Origin: Palsa-504 sp963742795 | GTDB lineage: Bacteria > Actinomycetota > Actinomycetes > Streptosporangiales > Streptosporangiaceae | Direction: 5' to 3' | Assembly (NCBI GenBank): GCA_963742795.1 | Contig: CAVUNL010000013.1 | Coordinates: 310,001 to 374,000, forward strand | Length of the DNA stretch: 64,000 nt | Shown here: positions 1 to 8,522 of the stretch, piece after piece | How positions within the stretch are numbered: position 1 is the stretch's first letter | Layout: the number at the start of each line of letters is the position of its first letter | The notes under the pieces: generated by a model | What the model was told of the DNA's origin: nothing | The model's database searches: none | The model's input: the letters and a program-made list of their open reading frames with translations, nothing else | Position numbers and translations under genes: made by a program

Positions 1-922
1 CCGCCCGTCCTGGGCCATCTGCCCGACGGCTCCTACCTGTCGGACCTGGACGGGCTGGCGGTCCGGGTCATCGAGGCCAGCGTGACGGTGACCGGCGCCG
101 ACGGCAGCCGGGTCCGCGACGGCTACCGGCTGATCACCACGCTGATGGACCACCGCCGGTTCCCGGCCGCCGCCGTGGTCCGGCTCTACCACGAGCGCTG
201 GGAGATCGAGTCGGCGTATTTCGCCCTGCGGCACACCCTGCTGAACGGCCATGTGCTGCGCTCGGGTGACCGGCCCGGCCTGGAGCAGGAGACCTGGGCC
301 CTGCTGACGCTCTACCAGCTGCTGCGCATGGCCATGGTGGACGCGGTGGAGACCCGGCCGGGCACCGACCCGGACCGGGCCAGCTTCACCACCGCGATGG
401 AAGCCGCCAAAGACCAGCTCACCGCCGCCGCCGGGATCTGCCCGGACGGCCCGGCCGACCTGCCCGGCGCGATCGGCCGGGCCGTCCTGGCCACGCTGCT
501 GCCCGCCCGCCGCCCCCGGTACAGCGCCCGCAAGGTCAAATGCGCCACCTCCCGGTACCTCAACCGCGACGACGGCCGCCCGGCCCACCCCGCCACCATC
601 ACCGCGATCGACATCGCCATCAGCACCCCGCCCGTGGACCTCAAGCCCGGCCGGACCCGCCGCGAGCGGCACACCCCGCCCGCCCCGCCCGCCCGGGCCG
701 CCGACCCGCCGGGAGCGGATCACCGCCATCATCACCAGCCAGCCCCCGCGCGACTGGAGCGGCCACGAACTCGCCGTCCTGCTGGGCGTCAAACCCCGCA
801 ACATGCTCACCCAGCTCGGCGAATGGGCACGCCTGGGCTTCTTCACCCGCACCGGCTTCGGCACCTACAAACTCAACACGCCGCCAGCCGATACACCCTC
901 GACAAACCCGCCCGACCCTTAA
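1..922 (+). pseudogene. IS4-type transposase, C-terminal part, frameshifted
   Basis: The frame is open from the first base of the window, so the 5' end lies outside. The visible product carries the C-terminal DDE-transposase signature YHERWEIESAYFALRHTLL (encoded around 190-243), typical of actinobacterial IS4-family (DDE_Tnp_1) transposases that move the element by cut and paste. Near 690-705 a one-base shift moves the frame. The natural C-terminus (RERITAIITSQPPRDWSGHE and onward, ending at the TAA at 920-922) is then read in another frame. No terminal inverted repeat is identifiable because the left end is missing. Family assignment is from motif recognition; the IS name is unknown. The frameshift could be real decay or an assembly indel. 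Confidence 0.75.
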
Positions 923-1208
923 CTTCGCGGCTTTGTGGTAGGGGATGGAAGCACGTTGGGGCTGGAGGGGACAGCGGACAATGCGCGGCGGTAGTGGGTG
1001 GAGATCTCGATTTCTTGTTGTTACGTAACTGGCGACAGGTAACGGCTAGCGCAAAGCCTCAAGACTTCTCCGGGGTTATCTCTGCGCTGAAATCCACATG
1101 CCGAAGAAACCTGTCTCAGGAACGCAGGCATTCAAGGACCATTCGCCTGTCTCGGGATGGAATAGTGTTTTCCACGCCATGCTACTAGGTAACTGTTAAC
1201 ACCCGCCG

Positions 1209-1486
1209 TTATATCCGCAGGCGTGAGGTCAGACCCCCACCTGACCAGCCATGATGATCGCAGGCATATCTTCCCCAGTCGGGGGCAAGTAGCCACACGT
1301 CCAAGCATTTCTCAGTCTCATATGCAATATCCGCCCAGGTATCCAAGTTGTTAAAGTCCTCCGTAGTCCCTACGCTCACCACGATGAGGTCTATATCTTC
1401 GCGGCGAATCCTTTTTCGCGGAGACTGCCATACAGGTAGACTCGTGCCCTGTTTAGGTCGCTCAGATCGGTGATGTGCTCTGTCAT
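1209..1486 (-). pseudogene. Relic of a small MNT-type nucleotidyltransferase
   Basis: Reading the minus strand from ATG at 1486 gives MTEHITDLSDLNRARVYLYG followed by SLREK. After one extra base in the GAAAAAGG run (about 1416-1423), it continues RIRREDIDLIVVSVGTTEDF and on to a TAA at 1209. The composite has the GS-x(10)-DxD pattern of minimal nucleotidyltransferases (GS at the start, D-I-D later), the fold of MntA-type antitoxins. As written, a premature TAG follows 31 codons. The segment is clearly lower in G+C than its surroundings, which suggests foreign origin. No HEPN-type partner is visible. It is about 92 codons long, so even the repaired gene would be short. It could be a degraded antitoxin or a truncated larger enzyme. 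Confidence 0.55.
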
Positions 1487-1963
1487 GCCGGGTGAGCCTA
1501 CCCCCAACGTGCCAGGTTACGAATCGTAACGACTGCGATTAAGACAGGTCGTGGAACCATCGACCGAGAGCACGAACCGGACCGGCCCGGCGGCTGTGAC
1601 ATCCTCATGGCTCTCGGTGCACTCGACGCGACGCTGACGGCTTGGCCGTGGTGCTGGCGGCCGCGGCAGCAGGGATACAGCGGGGACCGCAGCGGCCGGT
1701 CACCAGGGGCGCCGTGCGCGGCAGCCGCCGCGCCGTAGGGCTTGCGTCCGAAGGACGCGGCGAAAGCTGCCGCCCGCAACGGCGAGTCCCCGGGTGAACC
1801 TCGGCCGCCTACGGCAGGTCACCCTGGCCGCTCTTTCCTCGACCGCTCGCGCCCGTCCTCGCTGCTGACGGCCAAGGCCGTCCAGGCCTGGCGCGCCGAA
1901 GGTGCGCCCTTGATGATCGTGAAGAAAATCCTCACAGCATCGACATGAGGGCTGCCAGGCCGG
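1487..1963. other. Gene-poor stretch between two relics
   Basis: About 480 bases with only short open frames on both strands. None matches a family I recognise and none has a convincing Shine-Dalgarno site. It probably contains degraded remains of the mobile region; nothing specific can be supported. Confidence 0.4.
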
Positions 1964-2370
1964 CTACTCGGGGCAGTCGAATCGTGCCCAGATGGTACGG
2001 CTGGTGTGGTCGCCGTCGATGCCCCACTCGTCGGCAACGGCGCGAACGATGTCGAGGCCGTGGTGCCGGGCCGGATCGATCATTCCCTGGTTCCAGGGAC
2101 CGCCGTTGTCTTGGACTCTCGATCCGCACGTAGATGATCTGGGCTGATGATGGCCCGGACAGTGAAGGTCCCGCCGGGGAGGCGGGAGCGGCTGTGCTGG
2201 GCGGCGTTGGCAGCGAGTTCGGAGGCGCACAGGATCACATCGTCTGCCCGCGGGCAGTCGTCGAGGACTGCGCGCAGGTCGGCGCGGACAGCGCGGATGT
2301 GCTCGGTGCCGCCGGGATAGGTGACCTCGGTGGTGCGTCGTCCGATGGTTCGGGGTGCCGGGGTGTGCAT
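1964..2370 (-). pseudogene. Frameshifted ATP-binding (HATPase_c_2, RsbW-like) regulatory protein
   Basis: The minus strand from ATG 2370 encodes a start like MHTPAPRTIGRRTTEVTYPG, then the motif ADDVILCASELAANAAQHSR (N box of GHKL ATPases, ELAANA). The middle is shifted twice (near 2130 and 2115). The last frame reads VQDNGGPW ... HHGLDIVRAVADEWGIDGDH ... WARFDCPE, the G1 and G2 boxes of small Streptomyces-type ATP-binding anti-sigma-like proteins. Such proteins bind ATP and usually act as serine kinases or anti-sigma factors. Two independent shifts within 30 bases argue for a real pseudogene more than for assembly error. It is divergent from the ABM/XRE pair, an arrangement often seen for this family. 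Confidence 0.65.
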
Positions 2371-2443
2371 GGGTCCTCGCTGCGCCTGGTCCGCGGTCTC
2401 TGCAACCCTGAGCGTACTCTGAGTCATGGTACCGTACAATAAA

Positions 2444-2461
2444 TACGTGTTACTTCACGTA
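2444..2461. promoter_or_regulatory. Inverted repeat TACGTG-N6-CACGTA, candidate operator
   Basis: A perfect 6+6 bp inverted repeat with a 6-base spacer sits in the only intergenic gap between the divergent ATPase relic and the monooxygenase-like gene. It lies in a locally A+T-rich stretch that probably contains promoter elements. The XRE-family gene two positions downstream is a natural candidate binder. This is inference from position and symmetry only. Confidence 0.4.
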
Positions 2462-2515
2462 CTGGCCTGGCACAATTAGGTGCGAGCATGGCGCCAGGAG
2501 ACTTGGAGGAGAGCG

Positions 2516-2824
2516 ATGTTCGGTCTGTGCGTGCGCTTCACGTGCAAAGACGAGGCCGCCGCCGAGGCGTACGACAAGCTGGTCGCCGAGACCATCGAGG
2601 CCATCAAGACGGACGAGCCGGGGACGCTGGTGTATGCCTCCCACACGGTGGAGGGCCAGCCGCTGCAGCGGATCTTCTACGAGCTGTACCGGGACCGGGC
2701 GGCGTTCGAGGCGCACGAGGCATCCCCGCACACCCGCCGCTACCTGGAGGCGCGGGGCCAGTACCTGGCCAGCACCGAGGTGGACTGGCTCACCCTCCAG
2801 GCCGGCAAGGGCACCGGCGGGTGA
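2516..2824 (+). CDS. Small antibiotic-biosynthesis-monooxygenase (ABM)-fold protein
   Basis: 102-residue protein beginning MFGLCVRFTCKDEAAAEAYD. Size, the N-terminal beta strand, the central FYELYRDRAAFEAHEASPHT segment and the C-terminal strand fit the dimeric ferredoxin-like ABM fold. Members oxidise aromatic or quinone substrates without cofactor, or only bind small molecules. Start ATG 2516 was chosen over an ATG 36 bases upstream because GGAGGA lies just before it. The stop (TGA 2822-2824) overlaps a GTG that would start the following XRE regulator, so the two were probably co-translated. The substrate is unknown. The ABM-XRE pairing recurs in actinomycetes, but the role is not established. 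Confidence 0.7.
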   Translation: MFGLCVRFTCKDEAAAEAYDKLVAETIEAIKTDEPGTLVYASHTVEGQPLQRIFYELYRDRAAFEAHEASPHTRRYLEARGQYLASTEVDWLTLQAGKGTGG

Positions 2825-4080
2825 CCACCCGGACTACCAGAAGGCCCTGGGCCGCAAGATCGCCGCCGAGCGGCGCCGCCGGGGCCTGTCCCAGCCCGAG
2901 CTGGCCCGGATGGTGGACCGGTCGGTGGCCTGGGTCTCCCAGGTCGAGCGCGGCGTGCGCAAGGTCGACCGCATGTCGGTGCTGGAAGCGCTCGCCGCCG
3001 CGCTGGAGGTCCCGCTCGCCGAGCTGGCCGCCGAGGCACCCGTGGTCGCCGCGGTCACCGAGGAACCCCCGGCGCGGGCGGCCTGCGGCTGGTCCTGTCC
3101 GGGGCCTACGCGCTGCGCGCCATGCTCGACGGCCGACGCGCCCCCGCGCTCAGCACGCTCCGCGACCAAGGCCCGCAAGGCATGGGACCTGACGCACGCC
3201 GGGCGGTACACCGAGCTGACCGAGCTGCTGCGCGGCCTGGTCCCGGACCTGGAAACCGCCGCCCGGGCAGTAACCGAGGACCAGCGGGCCGAGGTGTTCG
3301 AGCTGATGGCCGGCTACCTACCAGGCGTGCTCGGCCGCGCTGGCGAAGCTCGGCGAGCCCGAGGCCGCCTGGATCGCCGCCGACCGGGCCATGGCCGCCG
3401 CCGAACGGGCGGGCAACCCGCTGCTGGTGGCCGCCGGGGCGTTCCGGCTGGTGTTCGTGTTCATCGCTGCCCGCCACTACGACCAGGCCGAGGAGACCGC
3501 CCGCACCGCCGCCGAGGCCCTGCAGCCTGATGGCTGACCGAGGTGACCCGCAGGCCATGTCCCTGTGGGGCGGCCTGACCTTGCAGCGCGCCGTCATCGC
3601 CGCCCACGATCAACGATCCCGACACTCGCCTATGGCCAGCTCGAGCGGGCCAGCCAGGTGGCCGGGCGGCTTGGTGAAGGCCGCAACGACTACAACACCG
3701 AGTTCGGCCCGGCCAACGTGCGGCTGCACGAGGTCGCGATCGCCGTCGACCTCGGCGACGCGGGCCGCGCGCTGCGGGCCGCCGCCGCGGTGGATACCAG
3801 CGGGCTGTCCGCCGAACGGCGCGCCCGGACTGCTCATCGAAGTAGCCCGCGCCCACGCCCAGCGCCGCCAGGTCGATGAGGCCGTGGCCGCGCTGCTCCA
3901 GGCCGAGCACGATCACGCCCGGAGCAGGTCCGCGGGCACGTCCTGGTCCGCCAGCTCGTCTCGGACCTGCTCACCATGCAGGACCCGCCCGGCGCTGAGC
4001 TGCGCGACCTGGCCAGGCGCCTGACCGCTAAGAACGAGACTGATACTTTGTGTATTAGGCACGTATCATGGGTACTGTAG
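2821..4080 (+). pseudogene. Heavily frameshifted XRE-family regulator with C-terminal TPR-like region
   Basis: The N-terminal helix-turn-helix (HPDYQKALGRKIAAERRRRG, then LSQPELARMVDRSVAWVSQV) is read from 2823 in one frame. The rest of the protein can be followed only by changing frame near 3080, 3168, 3317, 3526, 3611, 3620, 3830 and 3920, ending at TAG 4078-4080. Recoverable stretches include ARKAWDLTHAGRYTELTELL, AWIAADRAMAAAERAGNPLL, YGQLERASQVAGRLGEGRND and IEVARAHAQRRQVDEAVAAL. This is the layout of Streptomyces-type XRE regulators with a long helical sensor region. No start codon is in frame with the HTH; the GTG at 2821 is one frame off. At least seven shifts make this a true pseudogene or a badly assembled stretch. 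Confidence 0.7.
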
Positions 4081-4315
4081 TAGTGAGGCCATTGAAGCCT
4101 CGCCCCATCGAGGGATAACCGTGCAGATGCCGGGCCGGTGAGTCACCGGGTGCCCGGTCACGGTGCACACGCCACCACATGACACGCCTGAGCGGCAGGC
4201 CACTCCTGACCAGGCCCAGCATGCGGCACAGCACCGCTGATCAGCGAACCGACCCGCGTCTGCCTGGCTGGAGCATGCCTCCGCTCGTCCAGCCCCGACG
4301 AGAGGAGTACCGCCT

Positions 4316-5605
4316 TTGCCCACCCCTGTCCCCGCAGGTGCCATCCGGCACACCGGAGGGTGCCTGCAACCGGTTCTGCTGCGCGGCCGCGCCGACTACA
4401 TCGACGGCGGCACCGGCGAACTGATCCACCGCTACACCACCGTCCACGAGCCCGGCGGCGTCCTGCCGATCGCCTGCAAGACCCGCCGCGCCTCCCGCTG
4501 CCCGCCCTGCGCCGAGGTCTACCGCGCCGACACCTACCAGCTCATCCGCGCCGGGCTCACCGGCGGCAAGGGCATTCCCGCCACCGTCGCCGAGCACCCG
4601 TGCGTCTTCGTCACGCTCACCGCGCCGTCGTTCGGCCCGGTCCACGCCCACCGGGAGAAAGACGGCCGGATCGCTGGCGTGCCGACCGCGCCGGAAGGGC
4701 AAGCACCTGCCCGCACGGCAGCGGGCTGTCCTGCGGCGAGAAGCATGCCCGGGATGACCACCGGCTCGGCGAGCCGCTGTGCCCGGACTGCTACGACTAC
4801 ACCGGGGCGGTTCTGTTCAATGCCTGCGCTCCCGAACTGTGGCGCCGGTTCACGATCACCCTCCGCAGGGCCCTAGCTCGCAACGCCGGGCTCACTGGCC
4901 AGGCCCTCGCCGCGCAGGTCCGGGTCTCCTACGCCAAGGTCGCCGAATATCAGCGGCGCGGCGTGGTCCACTTCCACGCCATCATCCGGCTCGACGGCCC
5001 CGCCGGGCCGACCACGCCCCCGCCCGCCTGGGCCACCCTCGCCCTGCTCACCGCCGCCATCGGCCAGGCCGCCCGCGCCGTCAGCGTCACGACACCCGCC
5101 GCGCCGGGTCTCCCAGCCCGCACGCTGGCCTGGGGCCGCGAACTCGACATCCGGCCCGGTCACCGCCAGCGGCGACGTGACCGACACGAAGGTCGCTGGC
5201 TACGTGGCCAAGTACGCCACCAAGGCCGCCGAATGCACCGGCACCCTCGACCGCCGCATCACCCCCGCCGATCGGCTCGCCGACCTGCCCGTCCGTGACC
5301 ACGCCCGCCGTCACATCGCCGAATGCCTCCGCCTCGGCAAGCTTTCCCAGCTCAAGGACCTGCGGCTGGCCGCATGGGCGCACATGCTCGGCTTCCGCGG
5401 CCACTTCTCCACCAAGAGCCGCGCCTACTCCATCACCCTCGGCTCACTGCGCGCCGACCGGGCCGCCCACCAGCGCGAGTACGCCATCGCCGCCGGGCTG
5501 CAACCCGACCTCGACCCCGGCACCACGCTCGTCGTCACGGACTGGCACTACGCCGGACGCGGAGACCCGCTCATCGACCTGCTGACGCCGATGGGAGGTG
5601 CCGCC
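4316..5605 (+). pseudogene. RepSA-type replication initiator, frameshifted
   Basis: Starts at TTG 4316 behind GAGAGGAG. The N-terminal third has CRASRCPPCAEVYR-like zinc cysteines (TRRASRCPPCAEVYRADTYQ) and the segment VFVTLTAPSFGPVH, the HUH-type rolling-circle initiator signature region. The frame changes twice between about 4665 and 4720, continues with CPHGSGLSCGEKH and CPDCYDYTGAVLFN, then RRGVVHFHAIIRLDG (the HUH histidines HFH). It shifts again at about 5142, where one C too many separates LDIRP from VTASGDVTDTKVAGYVAKYA. The C-terminus runs without a stop into the excisionase frame. RepSA proteins nick the element at its double-strand origin. Three shifts make a functional product unlikely as assembled. 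Confidence 0.7.
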
Positions 5606-5791
5606 GTGTCCCGGCTCCTGCTGACCGTCCCCGAGGCCGCCGAGGCGCTGGCCATCTCCCGCAGCAAGCTCTACGAGCTGCTGGCCAGCGGCGTCATCGC
5701 CTCGATCCGCATCGACGGATCACGCCGCATCCCGCTCACCGCTCAGGAGGAATACGTCTCCAGGCTGCTCGCCGAAAGGACCGCCGCCTGA
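5606..5791 (+). CDS. Excisionase-like small HTH protein (Xis)
   Basis: 61-residue protein VSRLLLTVPEAAEALAISRS ending in ERTAA. It is a MerR/excisionase-type winged HTH (helix EAAEALAISRSKLYELLASG followed by the wing IRIDGSRRIPL), as found between rep and int in pSAM2-like elements. It helps the integrase to excise. GTG 5606 is preceded by GGGAGGTG. The reading frame is continuous with the end of RepSA, so a fusion protein is also possible. The TGA at 5789-5791 overlaps an ATG, typical of tight coupling with the integrase. Confidence 0.75.
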   Translation: MSRLLLTVPEAAEALAISRSKLYELLASGVIASIRIDGSRRIPLTAQEEYVSRLLAERTAA

Positions 5792-5839
5792 TGCCCGCAA
5801 CCACACCGCAAGAACACGCCCCGGCTCCGCGATGGCGTC

Positions 5840-6989
5840 ATGAAACGAGGCACCACCTGGTCCTACGTGATCCGCGTCAAGGACCCCGAGACGGGGGTCA
5901 GCAAGCCGCGATGGGTCGGCGGCTTCGCCACCGAGCAAGACGCCAAGGCCGCCCGGGACGAGGCTCGCGTGAAGGCCAGGAAGGGCCAGTACATCGACCG
6001 CAACCGGATCTCCGTCGCGGCGTACCTGGACGACTGGCTCGAAGCCCACGCGGTAGAGGTCAAGCCCAAGACCTTGCAGGACTATCGCCACTTGATCAAC
6101 CGGCATGTCCGGCCGTATATCGGGGACTTGCGGCTTCAGGCCATCACGCCCGGCTCGGCATCACTAAGCTCTACCGCGAGCTGGCCACGAACGGCGGCCG
6201 GGACGGCGCGGGCCTGTCCCCGCGCACCGTCGAGTCATGTCCACGCCGTACTGCGGAAGGCGTTCCGTGACGCCGTTGTCGTTGACCAGATCCTGCCGTC
6301 CAATCCGGTCGAACGGGCAAAACGGCCTCGCAAGACTCGCTCCGAGCCGGGCGGAGTATGGACACCAGCCCAGCTCCGGGCGTTCCTCAACACCGCCAGG
6401 CAACACCGGCTATTCGCCTTCTACCGCCTCGCCGCATACACCGGCGCCCGTCGCGGCGAACTGCTCAACCTCCGCTGGCGGGACATCGACCTGGACCTCG
6501 AGCGAGATACGCATCACGGGCTCGGCCGCCGTCATCGCGGGCCAGCGAATCGAGGGAACCACTAAGAGCGGCCGATCCCGCACCGTCAGCATCGACGCCG
6601 ATACCGTGCAGATACTGAGGGATCACCGCAAGCACCAAGCCGAGGAGCGGCTGAGAGTCGGTCCCGAGTGGCGCGGCACCGACGACTACGTGTTCTCCAC
6701 CGCCTGGGGCGAGCCGATCCACCCCGACACGGTGTCATCGCTGATGGCCACGCTCATCAACACCCACAACGAGCAGCAGGACGAGCCGCTACCTCATGCC
6801 CGGCTGCATGATCTGAGGCACGTCCACGCCACGACCCTGCTGCTGGTTGGCGTCCCCGTCCATGTCGTCGCCGCCCGGCTCGGCCACGCTGACCCCTCGA
6901 TCACGCTACGCGTGTACGCCCACGTCATCAGCGACCAGCTCACCGAGGCCGCCGACATCTTCGCCCGCGCGGTAGCGGCCACCAGTTAA
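5840..6989 (+). pseudogene. Tyrosine recombinase (phage-type integrase), frameshifted
   Basis: Begins MKRGTTWSYVIRVKDPETGV, an AP2-like arm-binding N-terminus, then a core-binding domain (VAAYLDDWLEAHAVEVKPKT). The catalytic part shows TGARRGELLNLRW (first Arg), HDLRHVHATTLLL (HxxR) and LGHADPSITLRVYAHV (His and nucleophile Tyr). The frame shifts near 6150, 6238 and 6503, so no single frame gives the full protein of about 380 residues. It would integrate and excise the element at the neighbouring tRNA gene. Every catalytic residue is visible in some frame, so assembly indels remain possible. The start could also be the ATG at 5791 or 5833 if the N-terminus also has an indel. Confidence 0.75.
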
Positions 6990-7016
6990 AGCCACTGTTA
7001 GCAACGGCGTTAGCAA

Positions 7017-7047
7017 AAGAGCCCCTTCCGGAACGGAAAGGGGCTCT
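7017..7047 (-). terminator. Rho-independent terminator of the tRNA-Arg gene
   Basis: On the minus strand, AGAGCCCCTTTCCG pairs with CGGAAGGGGCTCT around a short loop (one bulged base), followed by a run of T. It begins about 8 bases after the tRNA 3' end. It also faces the end of the integrase gene. Confidence 0.75.
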
Positions 7048-7055
7048 GACCTGGG

Positions 7056-7128
7056 CGCGCTCGGAGGGACTCGAACCCCCAACCTTCTGATCCGTAGTCA
7101 GATGCTCTATCCGTTGAGCTACGAGCGC
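7056..7128 (-). tRNA. tRNA-Arg (anticodon ACG)
   Basis: The minus strand folds as a 73-nt tRNA. The acceptor stem GCGCTCG pairs with CGAGCGC, the D-loop carries the AGCTCAACGGATAGAGC motif, the anticodon arm CTGACTACGGATCAG has ACG at the tip, and the T-arm contains GGTTCGAGTCC. CCA is not encoded. ACG is the standard decoder of CGN codons after A34 deamination to inosine. It is the likely attachment site of the integrative element to the left. Confidence 0.92.
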
Positions 7129-7318
7129 AGTCACTGCAGCATACTGCACCTGGAACCTTCACGGCGCGTGCTAGAGGCTTGCGCCCGGCCCCTACAGCGG
7201 TGATAGAGCGTCTGATTTTCTGATCGCAGTCGGGTTAAGACGGACGTCGGCGGTGGCCCACCCGGAGCTGCCGCTCGGCCCGCTACGAAGTCATGGCCGA
7301 CTTGATCTCGATCCAGAG

Positions 7319-7474
7319 TTATTCCGCCTGGATCCAGCTGACCAGGTCGTCCCGGCTGACCGTTTCCAGCAGGGCCGGATGGTCGGTGGCCATGTGCCCC
7401 CGGATCATCCCGACCACTTGGTCATCGCTGTCGCCGCGGGCCACGTACCCGCATTCGCATCGGATCAGCTTCAC
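7319..7474 (-). CDS. DUF1059 family small protein
   Basis: 51-residue protein starting (GTG 7474) MKLIRCECGYVARGDSDDQV and ending SWIQAE. The CEC pair near the N-terminus and the later GHMATDHP segment are the hallmarks of DUF1059, a small putative metal-binding family of unknown role. AGGAGG lies 8 bases upstream of the start, which supports the gene despite its size. It is transcribed away from the BTAD regulator gene, sharing a 53-base divergent promoter gap. Confidence 0.8.
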   Translation of the reverse strand: MKLIRCECGYVARGDSDDQVVGMIRGHMATDHPALLETVSRDDLVSWIQAE

Positions 7475-7527
7475 CCTCGCGCCTCCTGCTCTGGCTGCCT
7501 GCCTTAGCGTAATGCCAGGATGTTGGC

Positions 7528-8286
7528 GTGACCTTGGCGTCCTCGCACCCGGTGCGGATCCAGATCTGCGGGGCGCTGGCTGTCGAGCGCGACGGCGAGC
7601 GGCTGGATTCTCGCTTGCCCGGCCGCCAGGGCCGACTGCTGTTCACCTACCTGGTGGTCAACCGTCACCGCCAGATCGCCCGGGATGAGCTGGCCGAGGC
7701 GCTGTGGCGTGAACCCGATCCGGCTGCGGTCGATGCCCGGCTCAACCCGCTGCTGTCCAAGCTGCGCCGGGTCTTCGGCGCTGATGCCGTCGACGGGCGC
7801 TCCACGATCCGGCTGTGCCTGCCCGAGGCCTGGGTCGACCTGGAAGCAGCCGCCGAGGCCATCCACCGGGCCGAATCCTCGGTCGCCCAGCAGGGCTGGG
7901 CGCGGGCGTGGGGTCCGGCGCTCACCGCGCTGTTCGTGGCCGAGCGGGACTTCCTTCCTGGCGAGGACGCGCCCTGGATCGATGAGATCCGCCATCAGCT
8001 TACGGAACTGCGGCTGCGCGCGCTGGAGTGCTACGCGGCCGCCGGGCTGGGCCTCGGCGGGACCGAACTCGCCGGCGCGGTCCGGGCCGGCCGGCAGCTC
8101 ACCCGCGTGGCTCCACTGCGGGAAAGCGGCTACCGCTACCTCATGCATGCCCTCGCCGCGCAGGGCAACCTGGCCGAAGCCCTCGGCGTTTACGGCCAGC
8201 TAAGCGAATGCCTGCGCGACCAGCTCGGTGTCTCACCCAGCCCGGCCACCCGCGAGCTCTACGAACGCCTCCTCGCCGCAACCTGA
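7528..8286 (+). CDS. BTAD/SARP-type transcriptional regulator
   Basis: 252 residues. The N-terminal part (about 8-95) is an OmpR-type winged helix (VRIQICGALAVERDGERLDS, then LPGRQGRLLFTYLVVNRHRQ). The rest is a bacterial transcriptional activator domain of TPR-like helices, ending QLGVSPSPATRELYERLLAA, a very typical BTAD end. Proteins of this size are stand-alone SARP-like activators of nearby clusters. The start GTG 7528 has no strong ribosome site. It is followed by a 236-bp gap and then the sulfurtransferase-SDR pair in the same direction, which are the obvious candidate targets. Confidence 0.8.
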   Translation: MTLASSHPVRIQICGALAVERDGERLDSRLPGRQGRLLFTYLVVNRHRQIARDELAEALWREPDPAAVDARLNPLLSKLRRVFGADAVDGRSTIRLCLPEAWVDLEAAAEAIHRAESSVAQQGWARAWGPALTALFVAERDFLPGEDAPWIDEIRHQLTELRLRALECYAAAGLGLGGTELAGAVRAGRQLTRVAPLRESGYRYLMHALAAQGNLAEALGVYGQLSECLRDQLGVSPSPATRELYERLLAAT

Positions 8287-8456
8287 ACGGCGACGGGGTA
8301 CCGCCCTAGGACCGCTTGCTTACGATCGCCCGCCCGAGTCGGGATACAACGCTGGCCAGCCCGTCGCTGTCGCGTCGGTCACGGCCAAAGGCGCGACCGC
8401 GCTCGCTCCGGTGCGCGGCACAGGGGCCCGGGCGCCAAGGTTTCGCCAACCCGGCG

Positions 8457-8466
8457 GCAACGTTGC
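8457..8466. promoter_or_regulatory. Palindrome GCAACGTTGC upstream of the sulfurtransferase gene
   Basis: A perfect 10-bp palindrome 56 bp before the sulfurtransferase start, in the only long gap of this local gene set. It might be a regulator site; no consensus of a known factor was recognised. Confidence 0.25.
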
Positions 8467-8522
8467 GGCAATGCGCCCGTCATAGACCTGTGCCGAAGGA
8501 GCCCAAACGCAAGGAGGTTCAC

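Larger units (their letters stand above)
4316..7056 (+). mobile_element. Replication-excision-integration module of an actinomycete integrative element (AICE)
   Basis: RepSA-type initiator, a small HTH excisionase and a tyrosine recombinase occur in that order. They end 67 bases from the 3' end of a tRNA-Arg gene that lies on the opposite strand. This is the core of pSAM2-like elements, which integrate in tRNA 3' ends, excise, replicate as rolling circles and transfer by an FtsK-like protein. No transfer gene is visible here and the far attachment site was not found in the window, so the element is either truncated or extends to the left. All three genes except xis are frameshifted. Confidence 0.6.

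Noticed and set aside
1498..1779. Minus-strand 93-codon frame
   Set aside because: No ribosome site, no recognised domain and biased Arg/Ser composition.
4041..4068. TGATAC/GTATCA inverted repeat at the end of the XRE relic
   Set aside because: Arms are short and the loop is 16 bases; inside the coding remnant, so chance cannot be excluded.
7216..7250. Possible attachment-site duplicate near tRNA-Arg
   Set aside because: No match to the tRNA 3' end longer than a few bases was seen.
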